A DNA stretch of 59,479 nucleotides, taken from the NCBI RefSeq assembly GCF_900112305.1, contig NZ_FOKT01000011.1, forward strand, positions 22,328 through 81,806, read 5' to 3'. Within the stretch, counting starts at the first letter, position 1. Every line of letters starts with the position of its first letter. The translations under genes were made by a program, and so were the position numbers. Shown here piece after piece: positions 1 through 8,887 of this stretch. The stretch is from Microbulbifer thermotolerans. Its GTDB lineage: Bacteria; Pseudomonadota; Gammaproteobacteria; Pseudomonadales; Cellvibrionaceae. The notes below the pieces were generated by a model, which had not been told where the DNA came from, ran no database searches, and saw nothing but the letters and a program-made list of their open reading frames with translations.

Positions 1-36
1 GTCTTAATCCCTTTCAAATCAGGGCATCTTTCAAAC
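1..36 (-). CRISPR. Single CRISPR-like repeat at the window edge
   Basis: A 36-base unit starts at base 1. Read on the minus strand it begins GTTTGAAAGATGCCC and ends AAAGGGATTAAGAC, with an internal CCCT/AGGG inverted pair. The length, the GTTTG-like start and the ATTAAGAC end (resembling the 8-nt crRNA 5' handle of type III systems) fit a CRISPR repeat. It lies just past the end of a type III-A cas operon transcribed toward it. Only one copy is visible, so repetition cannot be shown; the array would continue beyond base 1. Confidence 0.6.
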
Positions 37-158
37 GACCCCCATCAATTTTCCCTTTATTTTCAATAAGTTACAAAGGGGGCTTGGCAAGACGGTCTCT
101 CCCAGAAAAGTTGTATGAAATTTAAACAAATTTTCGCACTCTAGCCGCCCTCTCCACC
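37..158 (-). promoter_or_regulatory. Probable CRISPR leader
   Basis: This gene-free, AT-rich stretch lies between the stop of the card1-like gene and the CRISPR-like repeat, where a leader is expected for an array transcribed leftward. It has A- and T-rich patches (around 51-70 and 112-137), as leaders usually do. No confident -10/-35 pair was identified. The call rests on position and composition only. Confidence 0.35.
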
Positions 159-1304
159 TTAAACGGTGTCAACACCCAGCCACTGACACAGCCGGCTGCG
201 GAAATCCCTGACGTTCCGCCCGTCTACCACTTGTATATCGAGTACCTCCGCGCGGCGGCGGTCCGCTTTGTTCAGCAGGTAATGGCTCACCAGCATGGCG
301 CGGGCGCGGATGCCGCCCAGCTGACGCACCAGGGTGGCGAGCTTGTAGAGGGCTTCGGCCGCGTCTTCCTCCTCCGCATTGTAGTGGCGGGTTTTGCACT
401 CGATAATATGCAGGCGGTTGTCGTACAGCAGCGCCAGGTCCAGTTCGTTTTTCACGCCTTCCCGGCGGGACACAAGGGTTAGCCCCCGGCCCAGGTCCTG
501 CAGGCGCGGCAGTTTTTTGCGCACTTCCTTCGCCTCCAGCAGGCAGTGGTCCTCCAGCCAGAGTCCGTTGCACAGAGCGCGGGCCTCCTCGCTGCTGAAG
601 CGCACCCGGCTGCGCTCCGGCAGCAGCAGGCCCTCCTGTCCCAGTTTGTCGAACATGGCTTGCAGCTTCTGGTCATTTTGCTGCGCCGGGTTCAGCTCCG
701 CGATCAGCTCCGGGTGCTGCGCCGCCCGGTGTGCCAGCCAGTTGAGGGTGCGGATAGACTCGGCATAGCTGCCTTTACCAATCCACTCCAGAAACAGTTC
801 CCGGTGCCCGGGCTTGACCTGTGGGGATTTTGCCTCTGTCAGGTCATAGCCGTGGGCGAGGAAGAACTGTTTCAGCTTCAGCCGGTCTTCGATATCAAAG
901 AGCTTCTCATCGCGGCCGCCCTGCTCCAGCCAGTGGACGCGGTCGTTGTGCACATAGAAAACCGGCACCTCCTGCTGATAGCCGGCCATATAGGCGGCGA
1001 TGGACATTGGCTTGGTGCCGCCGGTGGCGTTGACCAGGACTTTTTCTCCCTTTTCTCTGCGCTGCGCGATTTCGCTGTCCAGCTTCTCCTGTATCCCCGC
1101 GTAGTCGAAGGCGTCTTCAATGGCCAGTTCGCTCACGGCAATACCCGTCGGCTGAAGAATATCTTTCAGCCAGCTGATCCGGTGGCGCTGCTGGGGACTG
1201 ACGACAAATACCACCTCATCGGGCTTCAGGCGGCTGTCCAGCAGCGGGCAGATATTGGGGCTGGGCTGTTCCGAGAGCAGACAAAAATGCACTTCGCGGG
1301 CCAT
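159..1304 (-). CDS. Card1/Can2-like CARF nuclease effector
   Basis: This 381-aa protein is a predicted cyclic-oligoadenylate-activated nuclease of the Card1/Can2 (DUF1887) family. The N-terminal ~145 residues form a CARF domain with the ligand-loop signature NATGGTKPMS (residues ~91-100). The C-terminal part has a PD-(D/E)XK core: E287 and D289 in NELDLALL, then E302 and K304 in IIECKT. That spacing is close to the one I recall for Treponema Card1. In the family, cA4 binding turns on cleavage of single-stranded DNA and RNA. It is the last gene of the type III-A operon, 21 bp after cas6, with a strong AGGAGG site before its ATG. Catalytic residues look intact. Which nucleic acid it prefers cannot be read from sequence. 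Confidence 0.88.
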   Translation of the reverse strand: MAREVHFCLLSEQPSPNICPLLDSRLKPDEVVFVVSPQQRHRISWLKDILQPTGIAVSELAIEDAFDYAGIQEKLDSEIAQRREKGEKVLVNATGGTKPMSIAAYMAGYQQEVPVFYVHNDRVHWLEQGGRDEKLFDIEDRLKLKQFFLAHGYDLTEAKSPQVKPGHRELFLEWIGKGSYAESIRTLNWLAHRAAQHPELIAELNPAQQNDQKLQAMFDKLGQEGLLLPERSRVRFSSEEARALCNGLWLEDHCLLEAKEVRKKLPRLQDLGRGLTLVSRREGVKNELDLALLYDNRLHIIECKTRHYNAEEEDAAEALYKLATLVRQLGGIRARAMLVSHYLLNKADRRRAEVLDIQVVDGRNVRDFRSRLCQWLGVDTV

Positions 1305-1325
1305 GGGGGTTTCCTCCTTTTTGTG

Positions 1326-2252
1326 TTATGCGGTTGCCGACAGCCGATAGTGGCCGAGTCCGAAGGTGGCATTTTTTCCCAGGTGCAGCCACTGGCCCAG
1401 TGCCAGCAGCTGCGAAAAAGGGGCCAAATCGCCGCTCAGGCGAATGCGCCCTACCAGACCGCCGAGGGCCATTTTCCTCTGCTGGCGGTTGGAGTAGCGC
1501 TTCCAGTCATACCAGCGCAGCTGGCTGTGCATATCAATGGTTTCCGCCGCGCGGGCGAGCGCGGGGAAGTCCGTCTGCGGCGGCTGTTGCAGATTGCTGT
1601 CGCACAGCAGTTGGTGGCGCCGGGCCAGCGCCATTAACAGCGCGCGGGGGCTGAGCGCTTCGGCGCCCAGGGGGCGGCCGTTGTTCTGCAGCCGCAGGGG
1701 CGTGAGAAATTCCAGCTCCACACTGGAGGCCGCCACTGCCCGCGGCTTCACCGGCGGGTGCCGGCGCAGGCTTTCCTCTCCCGGCCGGTATATCGGCTCT
1801 GTTTCCCCTTCCGGGTAGACGGCGAGCAGGCGGCAGCGCTTGCGCGCCACCCCCAGCCCCCGCGCCAGGGCGCGCTCCCAGGCCAGTACCACCAGGGGCA
1901 GCTGGTGCAGGGCGCGGCCGATCAGCACCAGGTGAAAATCAAATGTCCGCCCGGCTTCCACAGTGCGCAGGCCCAGGGGCGGCTCTATCACATAGGGGTT
2001 GGGCATGCGGCTGAATTTCTGCAGGCTGTGGCCGGATACGGGCGGCGCCTCGAACAGCTGCGCATAGGGGCAGGTGTCCTGCAGCGGGCAGCCGTTGCAG
2101 TCGCGCCTTTTGGTCATGCAGGCGAGGCGGCGCAGGGCGTGGCCGAAGGCGCCGCGCAGCATGGAGCCGGCATAGGGCGGCAGCTGCAGGGCGTCTTCCG
2201 CCCGCACCTGCAAACGGTAGCGGCACAGGGGCAGGCCGATTTCCGCGCTCAT
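1326..2252 (-). CDS. cas6: Cas6-type pre-crRNA processing endoribonuclease
   Basis: This 308-aa RAMP-fold protein should cut the CRISPR transcript within each repeat. Features seen: an early MLRGAFGHALRR segment, a Cys cluster (residues ~49-61: CNGCPLQDTCPYAQLFE) typical of this Cas6 group (PF10040-like), and a C-terminal Gly-rich loop, LGKNATFGLGHYRL. The true start is the ATG at 2252, which overlaps the csm5 stop as ATGA (translational coupling). The open frame extends upstream to 2672, but that part is an Arg/Gly/Pro-rich shadow of csm5. A catalytic His could not be assigned by eye. Calling it Cas6 rather than another RAMP rests on the Cys cluster, the C-terminal motif and the lack of any other Cas6 candidate in the operon. 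Confidence 0.8.
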   Translation of the reverse strand: MSAEIGLPLCRYRLQVRAEDALQLPPYAGSMLRGAFGHALRRLACMTKRRDCNGCPLQDTCPYAQLFEAPPVSGHSLQKFSRMPNPYVIEPPLGLRTVEAGRTFDFHLVLIGRALHQLPLVVLAWERALARGLGVARKRCRLLAVYPEGETEPIYRPGEESLRRHPPVKPRAVAASSVELEFLTPLRLQNNGRPLGAEALSPRALLMALARRHQLLCDSNLQQPPQTDFPALARAAETIDMHSQLRWYDWKRYSNRQQRKMALGGLVGRIRLSGDLAPFSQLLALGQWLHLGKNATFGLGHYRLSATA

Positions 2253-3961
2253 TGGCCGTCCCCCAGTTTTTTCCACAGGTCTCTGCCGGCGCCCTTTTTC
2301 TTGCGGTTCACTTTCAGGTACTCGAAGGCTTTGTCCACCAGCTCGCGCAGTTCTTCCCTGAGTTCCCCGTCCCAGCTCTGCGCCCGGTTCACCAGCTGCG
2401 CCAGGGCCTGCCCCACCGGGCTGCCGAGGCCGGTCTGGCGCGGCTGCGGGAAGCGCTGTTTTTCCTGTTCCAGCATATCGCGGTATTCCTGCATGGCGCG
2501 GCGCTCGGGGGGCAGGGCGGCCAGGCGCGCCTCCCGCTCGCGCGCTTCCCGCTCCTGGCGCTCTCTTTCGCGGCGCGCCTCTTCCTCTTTGCGCTGCCGC
2601 TCGCGCAATTCTTCCTCCGCCGCTGCGCGCTTTCGTTCTATGTCCGCGCGCCGCTCCGCTTCCCGGCGGCACAGATCGCGGTTGTAGTCGCGCAGCTTTT
2701 CCGCCAGCGCGCGGCTGCGGAGATCCTCCGGCTCCGGGTCGATTTCCGCAACCAGCCAGCCGAAAGGTATCAGGCTCTCGCGGGCGTCTTCCCGCTCGCC
2801 GGCCAGCCAGAGGGTGGTGGCTTCTGACTCGTAACGCGACCCCTCAATTTTCTTGCCCATAATTCTGATACTGCGGACGCCCTCTATGGTGACGCACTCG
2901 GCGCCGGAGTGACGGCCCACCCGCAGCAAGAGTGCGCGCCCCTCATCCAGCAGTTCGCCCAGCTCGCCGCGGAACAGTTCTTCCACAAGCCGCTGCCAGC
3001 GGGGATCGAGACAGCCCAGCTTAAGCAGTATGTCCATTTCCCGCTCCCACTGTTCGCGGTAAAAGCGGTTGCAGTGGCGCACTATATCGGCGAGGGCCAG
3101 CGTATTTTTCGGCTGCCCGTCGCCCAGTTCCGGCGCGGCCCGCAGCAGAGACAGTGGGGCGCGGAACAAGCGGCTGGCCATGGCCGGCAGCACTTCGCGC
3201 ATCACCCGAAGATTGGATTTTCCCTCGGCTCTGGTTTTCTTGTCCGCCTTGTGAGGCTTTTTGTACAGGTTGTGGTCATAAATAATCCGCGGGCCGGGGT
3301 TGTCGCTGCTTTTCTGCCACTGGCCGTCGCCGATTTTGACCATGCGCATGGGGTCAGATTGAAAACCGCCGCCGAGCAGTTCCCTCTCCAAGCGGGAACT
3401 TTTTAATACTTTTCTGCGCTTTCCCCCGTTGAGGCCGTTAAGCACCCCCGTGCGGATGGCGCCTTTGACACTGGAACCGGGCAGCAGCGGCTCCTGGCTG
3501 TGGGGATTGAAACAGGTGCGCTGCAAGTGAAATTGGTTCAGCACATTTTTCTCGGATTTCACCTGGGCCACCCGGCCGATACCCTCGTGGTATTCCTCCG
3601 CCACCTGGGGAGCCACTGATACTATATGACGGGCGCGGGCCAGCAGCAGTTCGCGCCTCTTGTAAATAAACCGGCGCAGACTCAGCAGGGCCTTATAGCC
3701 GTGATCACCATGGTTGGACCCGGAGGAAGGGGTGCCGACTCCGCCAGCACCTGCGCTTGGACCGAGGACAATAGTGCTCAACTTGTTCCGGTCCTTTTCA
3801 GTCAGTACCGCATCCAGATCTTCGATATCGAACCCGAACAGTGTCTCCCCATCCATCACATAGTTGGTGGGCTCGTAGTCGATACCGCAGCCGATATGCA
3901 GCGGCCCCAGGGTGCTGAAAACCAGCTGGTGGCCGGCGAGAAACTCCGCGCTTTGTTTCAT
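2249..3961 (-). CDS. csm5: Csm5 RAMP subunit with long coiled-coil extension
   Basis: This is the Csm5 (Cas7-group) subunit that caps the 3' end of the crRNA in the type III-A complex. It has an N-terminal RAMP start (FSTLGPLHIGCGIDYEP), the Gly-rich signature LLPGSSVKGAIRTGVL near residue 165, and a C-terminal core motif around LRVGRHSGAECVTIEG. The core ends near residue 405 (SLIPFGWLVAEI). It is followed by about 165 extra residues: a highly charged Arg/Glu-rich coiled coil (~415-505), then a helical tail ending KKLGDGQ. Csm5 is usually about 350-400 aa; this one is 570. The start is the ATG at 3961, behind AAGGAG and 4 bp after csm4; the longer frame to 4141 lacks Csm5 features. The Arg/Glu tail may bind RNA or another protein, which is inference. 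Confidence 0.82.
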   Translation of the reverse strand: MKQSAEFLAGHQLVFSTLGPLHIGCGIDYEPTNYVMDGETLFGFDIEDLDAVLTEKDRNKLSTIVLGPSAGAGGVGTPSSGSNHGDHGYKALLSLRRFIYKRRELLLARARHIVSVAPQVAEEYHEGIGRVAQVKSEKNVLNQFHLQRTCFNPHSQEPLLPGSSVKGAIRTGVLNGLNGGKRRKVLKSSRLERELLGGGFQSDPMRMVKIGDGQWQKSSDNPGPRIIYDHNLYKKPHKADKKTRAEGKSNLRVMREVLPAMASRLFRAPLSLLRAAPELGDGQPKNTLALADIVRHCNRFYREQWEREMDILLKLGCLDPRWQRLVEELFRGELGELLDEGRALLLRVGRHSGAECVTIEGVRSIRIMGKKIEGSRYESEATTLWLAGEREDARESLIPFGWLVAEIDPEPEDLRSRALAEKLRDYNRDLCRREAERRADIERKRAAAEEELRERQRKEEEARRERERQEREAREREARLAALPPERRAMQEYRDMLEQEKQRFPQPRQTGLGSPVGQALAQLVNRAQSWDGELREELRELVDKAFEYLKVNRKKKGAGRDLWKKLGDGQ

Positions 3962-3965
3962 GGCC

Positions 3966-4940
3966 CTAACTCCTTTCAATGCGCGCCCGCACCCGCCGCA
4001 GGTTGAGCCCCACCGCCGGCGCATAGCCCTGGTGCACCGAATCCGCAACGGCAACGGAAAGGCGCCCGTCGCCGCCCAGCCCCCGCCCCAGGGGCTGGAC
4101 CGGCCCGGCGCCCGGTGCAAATACACTGCCGGTATCGGCAAGCAGTACCGGGTTTTTGAAGGGGTGCCCGCTCACTGCAGCCAGGGCGCCGTGGCGCCCG
4201 TAGCGGGTGAAGGGTTTCCAGTAACTCGCCTCCGGCTTGTAGCCCAGTCCCTGGGGCGCGCAGGGTGCCAGCGCCATCCAGGTGTCGCTGTCCCCCTGTT
4301 CGGGCAACTGGTACAGCTCTGACAGTTCCAGGTGAAAGCGCCCGCGGCCGATGCCGGCATCTTTGCCATAGCCGCTGTCCCCAATATTTCGCAGCAGCTG
4401 CTCCAGCATTTCACCGCTGAAGCGGCTTTCGTCCACCAGGGCGTAGATATCCAGTTGCGCGCCGGGGTTGTACCACTGCTCCTCGACTGTGTAGGGAGCA
4501 AATGCTCCTTCGCCGGTGGTGCCGGTGCGGCGGTTGATGGTGTTGTGCACGCGGGCCCGGGCTTTCTGCCAGGCGGCGCGGCCGGCGATATCGGAGGCGC
4601 TGACACAGTGGTGCAGCCACTCTTCCACCGGCTGCTGGAATTTTTCCAGGGGCAGCCACAGGCGGTTTTTGTACTGTTTGCGTTTTTCCGGCGCTGTGTC
4701 TTCAGTGTCCGCGCTCAGGGCGAAGAGGGGCAGCTGCGGGCGCGGCAGATAGCCGGCCGGAAAGGCGTCGGAGAGCACGCAAAAAGGTGCGCCCTGGGTA
4801 TAACCCTCAAGCTGTCGTACCAGCGCCTCTTCCCCGTTCGCCAGGCGCAGCGCCCAGCAGAGCTGACCGAAGAGGGTGTCGCCGCGCAGCGGGGTGGCGA
4901 AGGCGGACAGCGGGCGGATGCGGAATCGCCAGCTTTGCAT
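3966..4940 (-). CDS. csm4: Csm4 crRNA 5'-handle-binding subunit
   Basis: This 324-aa Cas5-group RAMP protein should bind the crRNA 5' handle and bridge to Cas10. The N-terminus reads RIRPLSAFATPLRGDTLFGQLCWAL, the typical Csm4 opening with the GDTLFGQ motif. Another Gly-rich segment (GDSGYGKDAGIGRGRF) lies near residue 200, as expected for the family. The open frame starts with a TTG at 4958 overlapping the csm3 stop, but the ATG at 4940 has a clear AGGAG about 7 bases upstream and begins with the family motif, so 4940 was chosen. csm5 follows after 4 bp. Confidence 0.85.
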   Translation of the reverse strand: MQSWRFRIRPLSAFATPLRGDTLFGQLCWALRLANGEEALVRQLEGYTQGAPFCVLSDAFPAGYLPRPQLPLFALSADTEDTAPEKRKQYKNRLWLPLEKFQQPVEEWLHHCVSASDIAGRAAWQKARARVHNTINRRTGTTGEGAFAPYTVEEQWYNPGAQLDIYALVDESRFSGEMLEQLLRNIGDSGYGKDAGIGRGRFHLELSELYQLPEQGDSDTWMALAPCAPQGLGYKPEASYWKPFTRYGRHGALAAVSGHPFKNPVLLADTGSVFAPGAGPVQPLGRGLGGDGRLSVAVADSVHQGYAPAVGLNLRRVRARIERS

Positions 4941-4954
4941 AACCGGTCTCCTGT

Positions 4955-5674
4955 TCAAGCGGTTTCACCGAAGGGGTCCAGGACTTCAAGTTGTTGCTGC
5001 AGCTGCCCCTCGAGAACAAATCGCACTCTCCCATAGCCCCGCGAACCGGAACCGCCAAGGGCATCCAGTTCCAGCAGGCGCAGGCCGGTGAGCAGCAGAT
5101 TGGTGAGCCGCGCTTCGTCGTCTCCTTCCAGCAGGCGCAGACTGAGGCTGAAGTCGAATTCGGCGCCGGCGGGCACCCGCTCGAAGTTGCGCGGATTTTC
5201 GGCGGTGCCGCTGATGCGGTTGATGCAGTTTTCGTATTTGGTTTCAGTGAGGGGCAGGTTTCTGTTCTCGACAGCGGCCAGCCACTCGGCGCAGGGCTCG
5301 CAGTCGCGAAACGCCAGGCGGGTGAAGCCCAGGCCGTATTGTTCGGCTTCTTCTTCGGTGAGCTTGTCGCCACCGGAGACGCCGAACAGCTGCAGCAGTG
5401 CCAGCGCCGGTTCGCGCTTGGGGGCTCTTTCCAGGTGGCTCAGCCCGAAGGGTTTGCCGCCGCTGATGCCCACCAGTCCCAGGCGCCACTCCAGCAGGCT
5501 GCGCAGCTTGCCTTTGAGGCTGCTGCCGGGAATATAGGGCTTATTGGTGTGCGGATTCTTGATTACCGGGTTGTCGGTGCCGCCGATATGCATTTCTTCA
5601 TCGCCGCCGCCGATATGCAGACCGGAGAGCAGTTGGATCTTGCCTTTAACGTCGATAATTTTTTGCAGTTTCAC
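4955..5674 (-). CDS. csm3: Csm3 backbone subunit, target-RNA nuclease
   Basis: This 239-aa Cas7-like subunit forms the repeated backbone of the Csm complex and cuts target RNA at 6-nt intervals. It shows SGLHIGGGDEEMHIGGTDNPVI near the N-terminus; D34 matches the catalytic aspartate of the family. The RAMP Gly-rich motif YIPGSSLKGKLRS follows at ~residue 47, and GGSGSRGYGRVRF near the C-terminus. The start is GTG at 5674 behind AGGAGAGG. Length and motifs are those of a normal, active Csm3. Confidence 0.92.
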   Translation of the reverse strand: MKLQKIIDVKGKIQLLSGLHIGGGDEEMHIGGTDNPVIKNPHTNKPYIPGSSLKGKLRSLLEWRLGLVGISGGKPFGLSHLERAPKREPALALLQLFGVSGGDKLTEEEAEQYGLGFTRLAFRDCEPCAEWLAAVENRNLPLTETKYENCINRISGTAENPRNFERVPAGAEFDFSLSLRLLEGDDEARLTNLLLTGLRLLELDALGGSGSRGYGRVRFVLEGQLQQQLEVLDPFGETA

Positions 5675-5688
5675 GATGCCTCTCCTCC

Positions 5689-6126
5689 CTATTGCGGCCG
5701 GTACATTCTGTAAAAGCCCATAAAGGCTTCCATAAAGTGTTTGAAATTGTCGAAGGTCTGCCAGTTCTCCACTTGGCGAAGACAGGTCTGCATTAATTGA
5801 TAAAATTTCTCGCCCACCAAATCACGGCTTTTGGCGTAGGCCACCTTGGACAGGATCATGTGCACAAACGGCAGTCTGCGCTCGAAGTCCCGCTCGCCCT
5901 TGTCGTGCAGCCGGCAGATTTCGTCGTAGAAACGGCGCAACTGAGTGGATTTATTAATATCTTTTTTACCTTTCCTTTTATTTTTGCCGTTCCTGTTGTT
6001 GTCATCAGCCTCGCTCTTGGCCTCATCAGCAATAATCTGCGCCCATTGGTCGGCGGTGGTGCTGAGCAGTTCCGCTGTGAGTGCCTGCAGTTGTACTTCA
6101 GGTTCCGCGCTGTTTTCCTTGATCAT
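5689..6126 (-). CDS. csm2: Csm2 small subunit
   Basis: This 145-aa helical protein has the Csm2 signature STQLRRFYDEI (residues ~60-70), followed by helices with FVHMILSKVAYAKSRDLVGEKFYQLM. Csm2 copies line the target-RNA channel opposite Csm3. The first ~55 residues are acidic and then Lys/Asn-rich (NRNGKNKRKGKKD), a low-complexity lead. The ATG at 6126 is preceded by GGGGGGAGGT and lies 14 bp after the cas10 stop. Position between cas10 and csm3 supports the call. Confidence 0.88.
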   Translation of the reverse strand: MIKENSAEPEVQLQALTAELLSTTADQWAQIIADEAKSEADDNNRNGKNKRKGKKDINKSTQLRRFYDEICRLHDKGERDFERRLPFVHMILSKVAYAKSRDLVGEKFYQLMQTCLRQVENWQTFDNFKHFMEAFMGFYRMYRPQ

Positions 6127-6140
6127 ACCTCCCCCCTCTG

Positions 6141-8801
6141 TTAGTGCCGGTACTGGTAAAGGTGTGTGCAGAGAGCGATACGATAACCGCTCTGCCAGGT
6201 GCTGATGGCATTCGCAAGCTTGCAGTTCAGACTTTCAACCCACTGCCCGCGGCGCGCTTCAAAGGCTTCCCGGGTTTCGTCCGTCCGCCGCTGGAGGCGG
6301 TCGCCGATATGACGCTGTACCTTGTATGCGAGGCGCGAACGCCACAGGGCACCGCGGGGATTACCGGCTTTTTCTTCCCCGGCCATATCCACCAGTTGTA
6401 AAAGGCTGTAGACGAAGCTGCCGCTCAAACTGAATTCCTCTTTCAATTGACGCAGCTCTTCGCTTTCTGCCAGTAGGGCGCAAAAGTCGCTCCAACTGAC
6501 GGTTTCCCCATAGCAGGTGACACTGTCTTTTCCCTCCCGCGCCTTGCTCGCATCCAGGGCTTCTTCCGCGGCCTGCCCGCGGCGGCGCACCGGCAGGCCG
6601 GGTTTGCCCAAGTGGAAGCCTGCGGAAAAGTGGATGTCCGGATTGCCGGCCACGTAGTTGGCGAAGTCTTTGCGCATGGCCTCAGCCAGTTTCAGCTGGC
6701 TGTACCAGGGGCCGATCAGGAAGAAGTCGTCGCCGCCGGCGAAAACGGTGTAGCTGTTGCGGAATCGCTCGCGGCAGCGCCAGGGCAGCCAAAGGGCGAA
6801 GAAGAAGTTCATCTGCCGGGACAGGGCGGCCATTTTGGCAAAACTGGGTTTTTCCAGTCCGCGCTGAAATATCTGGCCCAGGTTGTCTACGTCCCCCTTA
6901 AGGCTGTGCAACGCGGTAACTCCCTGCCTGCCGCCTTCGCTGTCTTTGCGGCGGTCTTCGCAGGCGAGATGGTTGAGGCTTTTTATTTCGTCGCGGTTGG
7001 GCGGTTCTTCACCCAGCTGTTCGTAGCGCGTCAGGTCCGCGATATCGGCAAGTTCAAAACGCGGCACATAGGCGTTGATAAAGCGCCGGGCACAGCCGTT
7101 CCAGAGGGGGGCCTCTCCGTCTTGGGGCAGCGAGAAATCCCACAGGCGCACCGGGTCCGATCCCGTCTCTCCGGTGTCGGCGAAAGTGATGCGGTAACCG
7201 AAAATATCTGTGTCCAGGGTGCGGTTATTCACTGGTTCCCAGGTGACCAGCAGGCGGTCGTACTTCGCCAGGGCCTCGCCGATGCGGATCTGGTCGCGGG
7301 CCTGGCGGCTCATTCTAACGTCGCGATGCGAGATCTCTGCCGGACTGTATTCGTCCAAGGGGCACTCGCCGTCTGCAAAGCGCTCCAGATAGCCTTCAAA
7401 TACCGCCGGGGTTTCCTCGCTGCACAGGTCCAGGCGCTTGAATTTTTCTACTTCCAGCTGTTTGAACAGGCGTTCGACAAGGCGGCGGAAACCGTCCTGA
7501 CCGCCGCGGAAGTCAGCGGCGCAGGCGGGCAACCAGGTCAGAGTAAGACCGGCGCGCCCCTGACTGTGGTCCATAAACCAGCGGTTGATCACTGAACGGG
7601 CCTCTTCCAGCGCCACTGTTGTCTCCGGCGTATTGGGCGCCACCAGCAGGAATTTTCCGGCGGCGTTGATGACCTGACTGGTGGGTGGCAGACCGAGACT
7701 TTCCAGCAGATAGAGCGCGACGCACTCGGTGAGCAGGGACACCATAAAAGAGCGGCCCCGCAGCAGTTTGGCGGCGTATTTCTGCGTCTGACTGCCGGCG
7801 GCGAAGATAAAGTCCTGGATGCCGGTCATATCGCCCTGAACGAGCAGAAACTTTTGCTCTTCATCGTCACTACCGTCGCGCAGGCGCGCCGCTGCGGCAC
7901 TGTCTTCACGGCCGGTTTCCCGGTGCCAGCGCCAGAGTGCGGTGGCCAGAGCGGCGGTGGTGCGCGAGTGATCGTAGAGGGAGACATCCGCGGGAACCGG
8001 CACAAAGCGCCCGTCCACCTTGGCCGCGGTGGCGGAGGGGATGGCGTGGGTAAAGGTGAGCCACAGGCTGTCGAAATGGTCCAGCCACAGGTTCAAATCC
8101 CCTTTGTGAGAAGGGGGAATGGGGTTTTCGGACAGCGCCTTTTTAAACTGTTCCCACAGCCGGGCGTATTCCGCCCGCGCGCTCGCCTTGTCTTGAGGCT
8201 CGCAGTCTCTCGCTCCCTCCGGCATCAGTGCCTGGGGAGAAAGCGGGCGCAGCGGGTAACGGTGACTCCCGGCTTTTTGCCCGCCCGAGCGCTCCGACAG
8301 GCGGATTTTTTCCAGCAGCACTTCCATGCGCGCACTCAGGTGACTGCGGTTCTCCAGCCCCTCTTCCGCTCGGTTGTATTCCTCGAACTCGCTGCGCTCA
8401 AACCCGGAGGCCAGGCGGTCGGCACTGGCCACCACCCACTGCAAAAAGGTTTCCGGTTTGTGGTGGCGGGCGGCGGCGTTGATCAGTGAGTCGCCATCGG
8501 CCAGTTCGCTGCCGCTGGACCAGGACGCGAAAGGCGAACAGTCACCGGATTTGATATCCGGCAGATGTTCTTCCAGCAGATCCATTGCGATGGCGGTGTA
8601 GGCGGCGTGGATGTGGCTGTAGCGGCCTTTGAACTGAGGACAGTACTGCTGGACGTTCAGGTCTCGCAGACTATTACCTCTGTCGTCAGCCTGGCGCTCC
8701 GCTTCGGCAATGCCAGCGCGCTCGGCGAACTTGCCCAGGTCGTGTAAATAGGCGGCGAGCGACACGCGGGCGCTGGCCTGGGCTAACGGGTGTTTTTCCA
8801 T
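6141..8801 (-). CDS. cas10: Cas10/Csm1 with active HD and GGDD motifs
   Basis: This 886-aa large subunit of the type III-A complex has an N-terminal HD domain with YLHDLGKF (H20, D21) and a later HHKPE. The Palm cyclase domain follows, with TVFAGGDDFFLIGP; GGDD is at residues 689-692. In this family the HD domain cuts single-stranded DNA, and the Palm domain makes cyclic oligoadenylates once target RNA is bound. Both motifs are intact, so signalling to the two CARF proteins of the operon is expected. It lies 86 bp after the CARF gene and 14 bp before csm2, with GGGAG before the ATG. Its length is in the upper part of the Csm1 range. Confidence 0.93.
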   Translation of the reverse strand: MEKHPLAQASARVSLAAYLHDLGKFAERAGIAEAERQADDRGNSLRDLNVQQYCPQFKGRYSHIHAAYTAIAMDLLEEHLPDIKSGDCSPFASWSSGSELADGDSLINAAARHHKPETFLQWVVASADRLASGFERSEFEEYNRAEEGLENRSHLSARMEVLLEKIRLSERSGGQKAGSHRYPLRPLSPQALMPEGARDCEPQDKASARAEYARLWEQFKKALSENPIPPSHKGDLNLWLDHFDSLWLTFTHAIPSATAAKVDGRFVPVPADVSLYDHSRTTAALATALWRWHRETGREDSAAAARLRDGSDDEEQKFLLVQGDMTGIQDFIFAAGSQTQKYAAKLLRGRSFMVSLLTECVALYLLESLGLPPTSQVINAAGKFLLVAPNTPETTVALEEARSVINRWFMDHSQGRAGLTLTWLPACAADFRGGQDGFRRLVERLFKQLEVEKFKRLDLCSEETPAVFEGYLERFADGECPLDEYSPAEISHRDVRMSRQARDQIRIGEALAKYDRLLVTWEPVNNRTLDTDIFGYRITFADTGETGSDPVRLWDFSLPQDGEAPLWNGCARRFINAYVPRFELADIADLTRYEQLGEEPPNRDEIKSLNHLACEDRRKDSEGGRQGVTALHSLKGDVDNLGQIFQRGLEKPSFAKMAALSRQMNFFFALWLPWRCRERFRNSYTVFAGGDDFFLIGPWYSQLKLAEAMRKDFANYVAGNPDIHFSAGFHLGKPGLPVRRRGQAAEEALDASKAREGKDSVTCYGETVSWSDFCALLAESEELRQLKEEFSLSGSFVYSLLQLVDMAGEEKAGNPRGALWRSRLAYKVQRHIGDRLQRRTDETREAFEARRGQWVESLNCKLANAISTWQSGYRIALCTHLYQYRH

Positions 8802-8887
8802 ATTGGGTTACTCCCGAGGGTGCTTTTTTCCTTTATATCTGACTTCATTCAGGGCGCGTATGTGGACGCAGTAAGTCAGCTTCCGCA

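Noticed and set aside
546..1637. Long plus-strand frame opposite card1 and cas6
   Set aside because: It is antisense to two well-supported genes, has no recognisable motif and no ribosome site.
2253..2672. N-terminal extension of the cas6 reading frame
   Set aside because: The translated extension is Arg/Gly/Pro/Ala-rich low complexity lying over csm5; the Cas6-like protein starts at the ATGA overlap at 2252.
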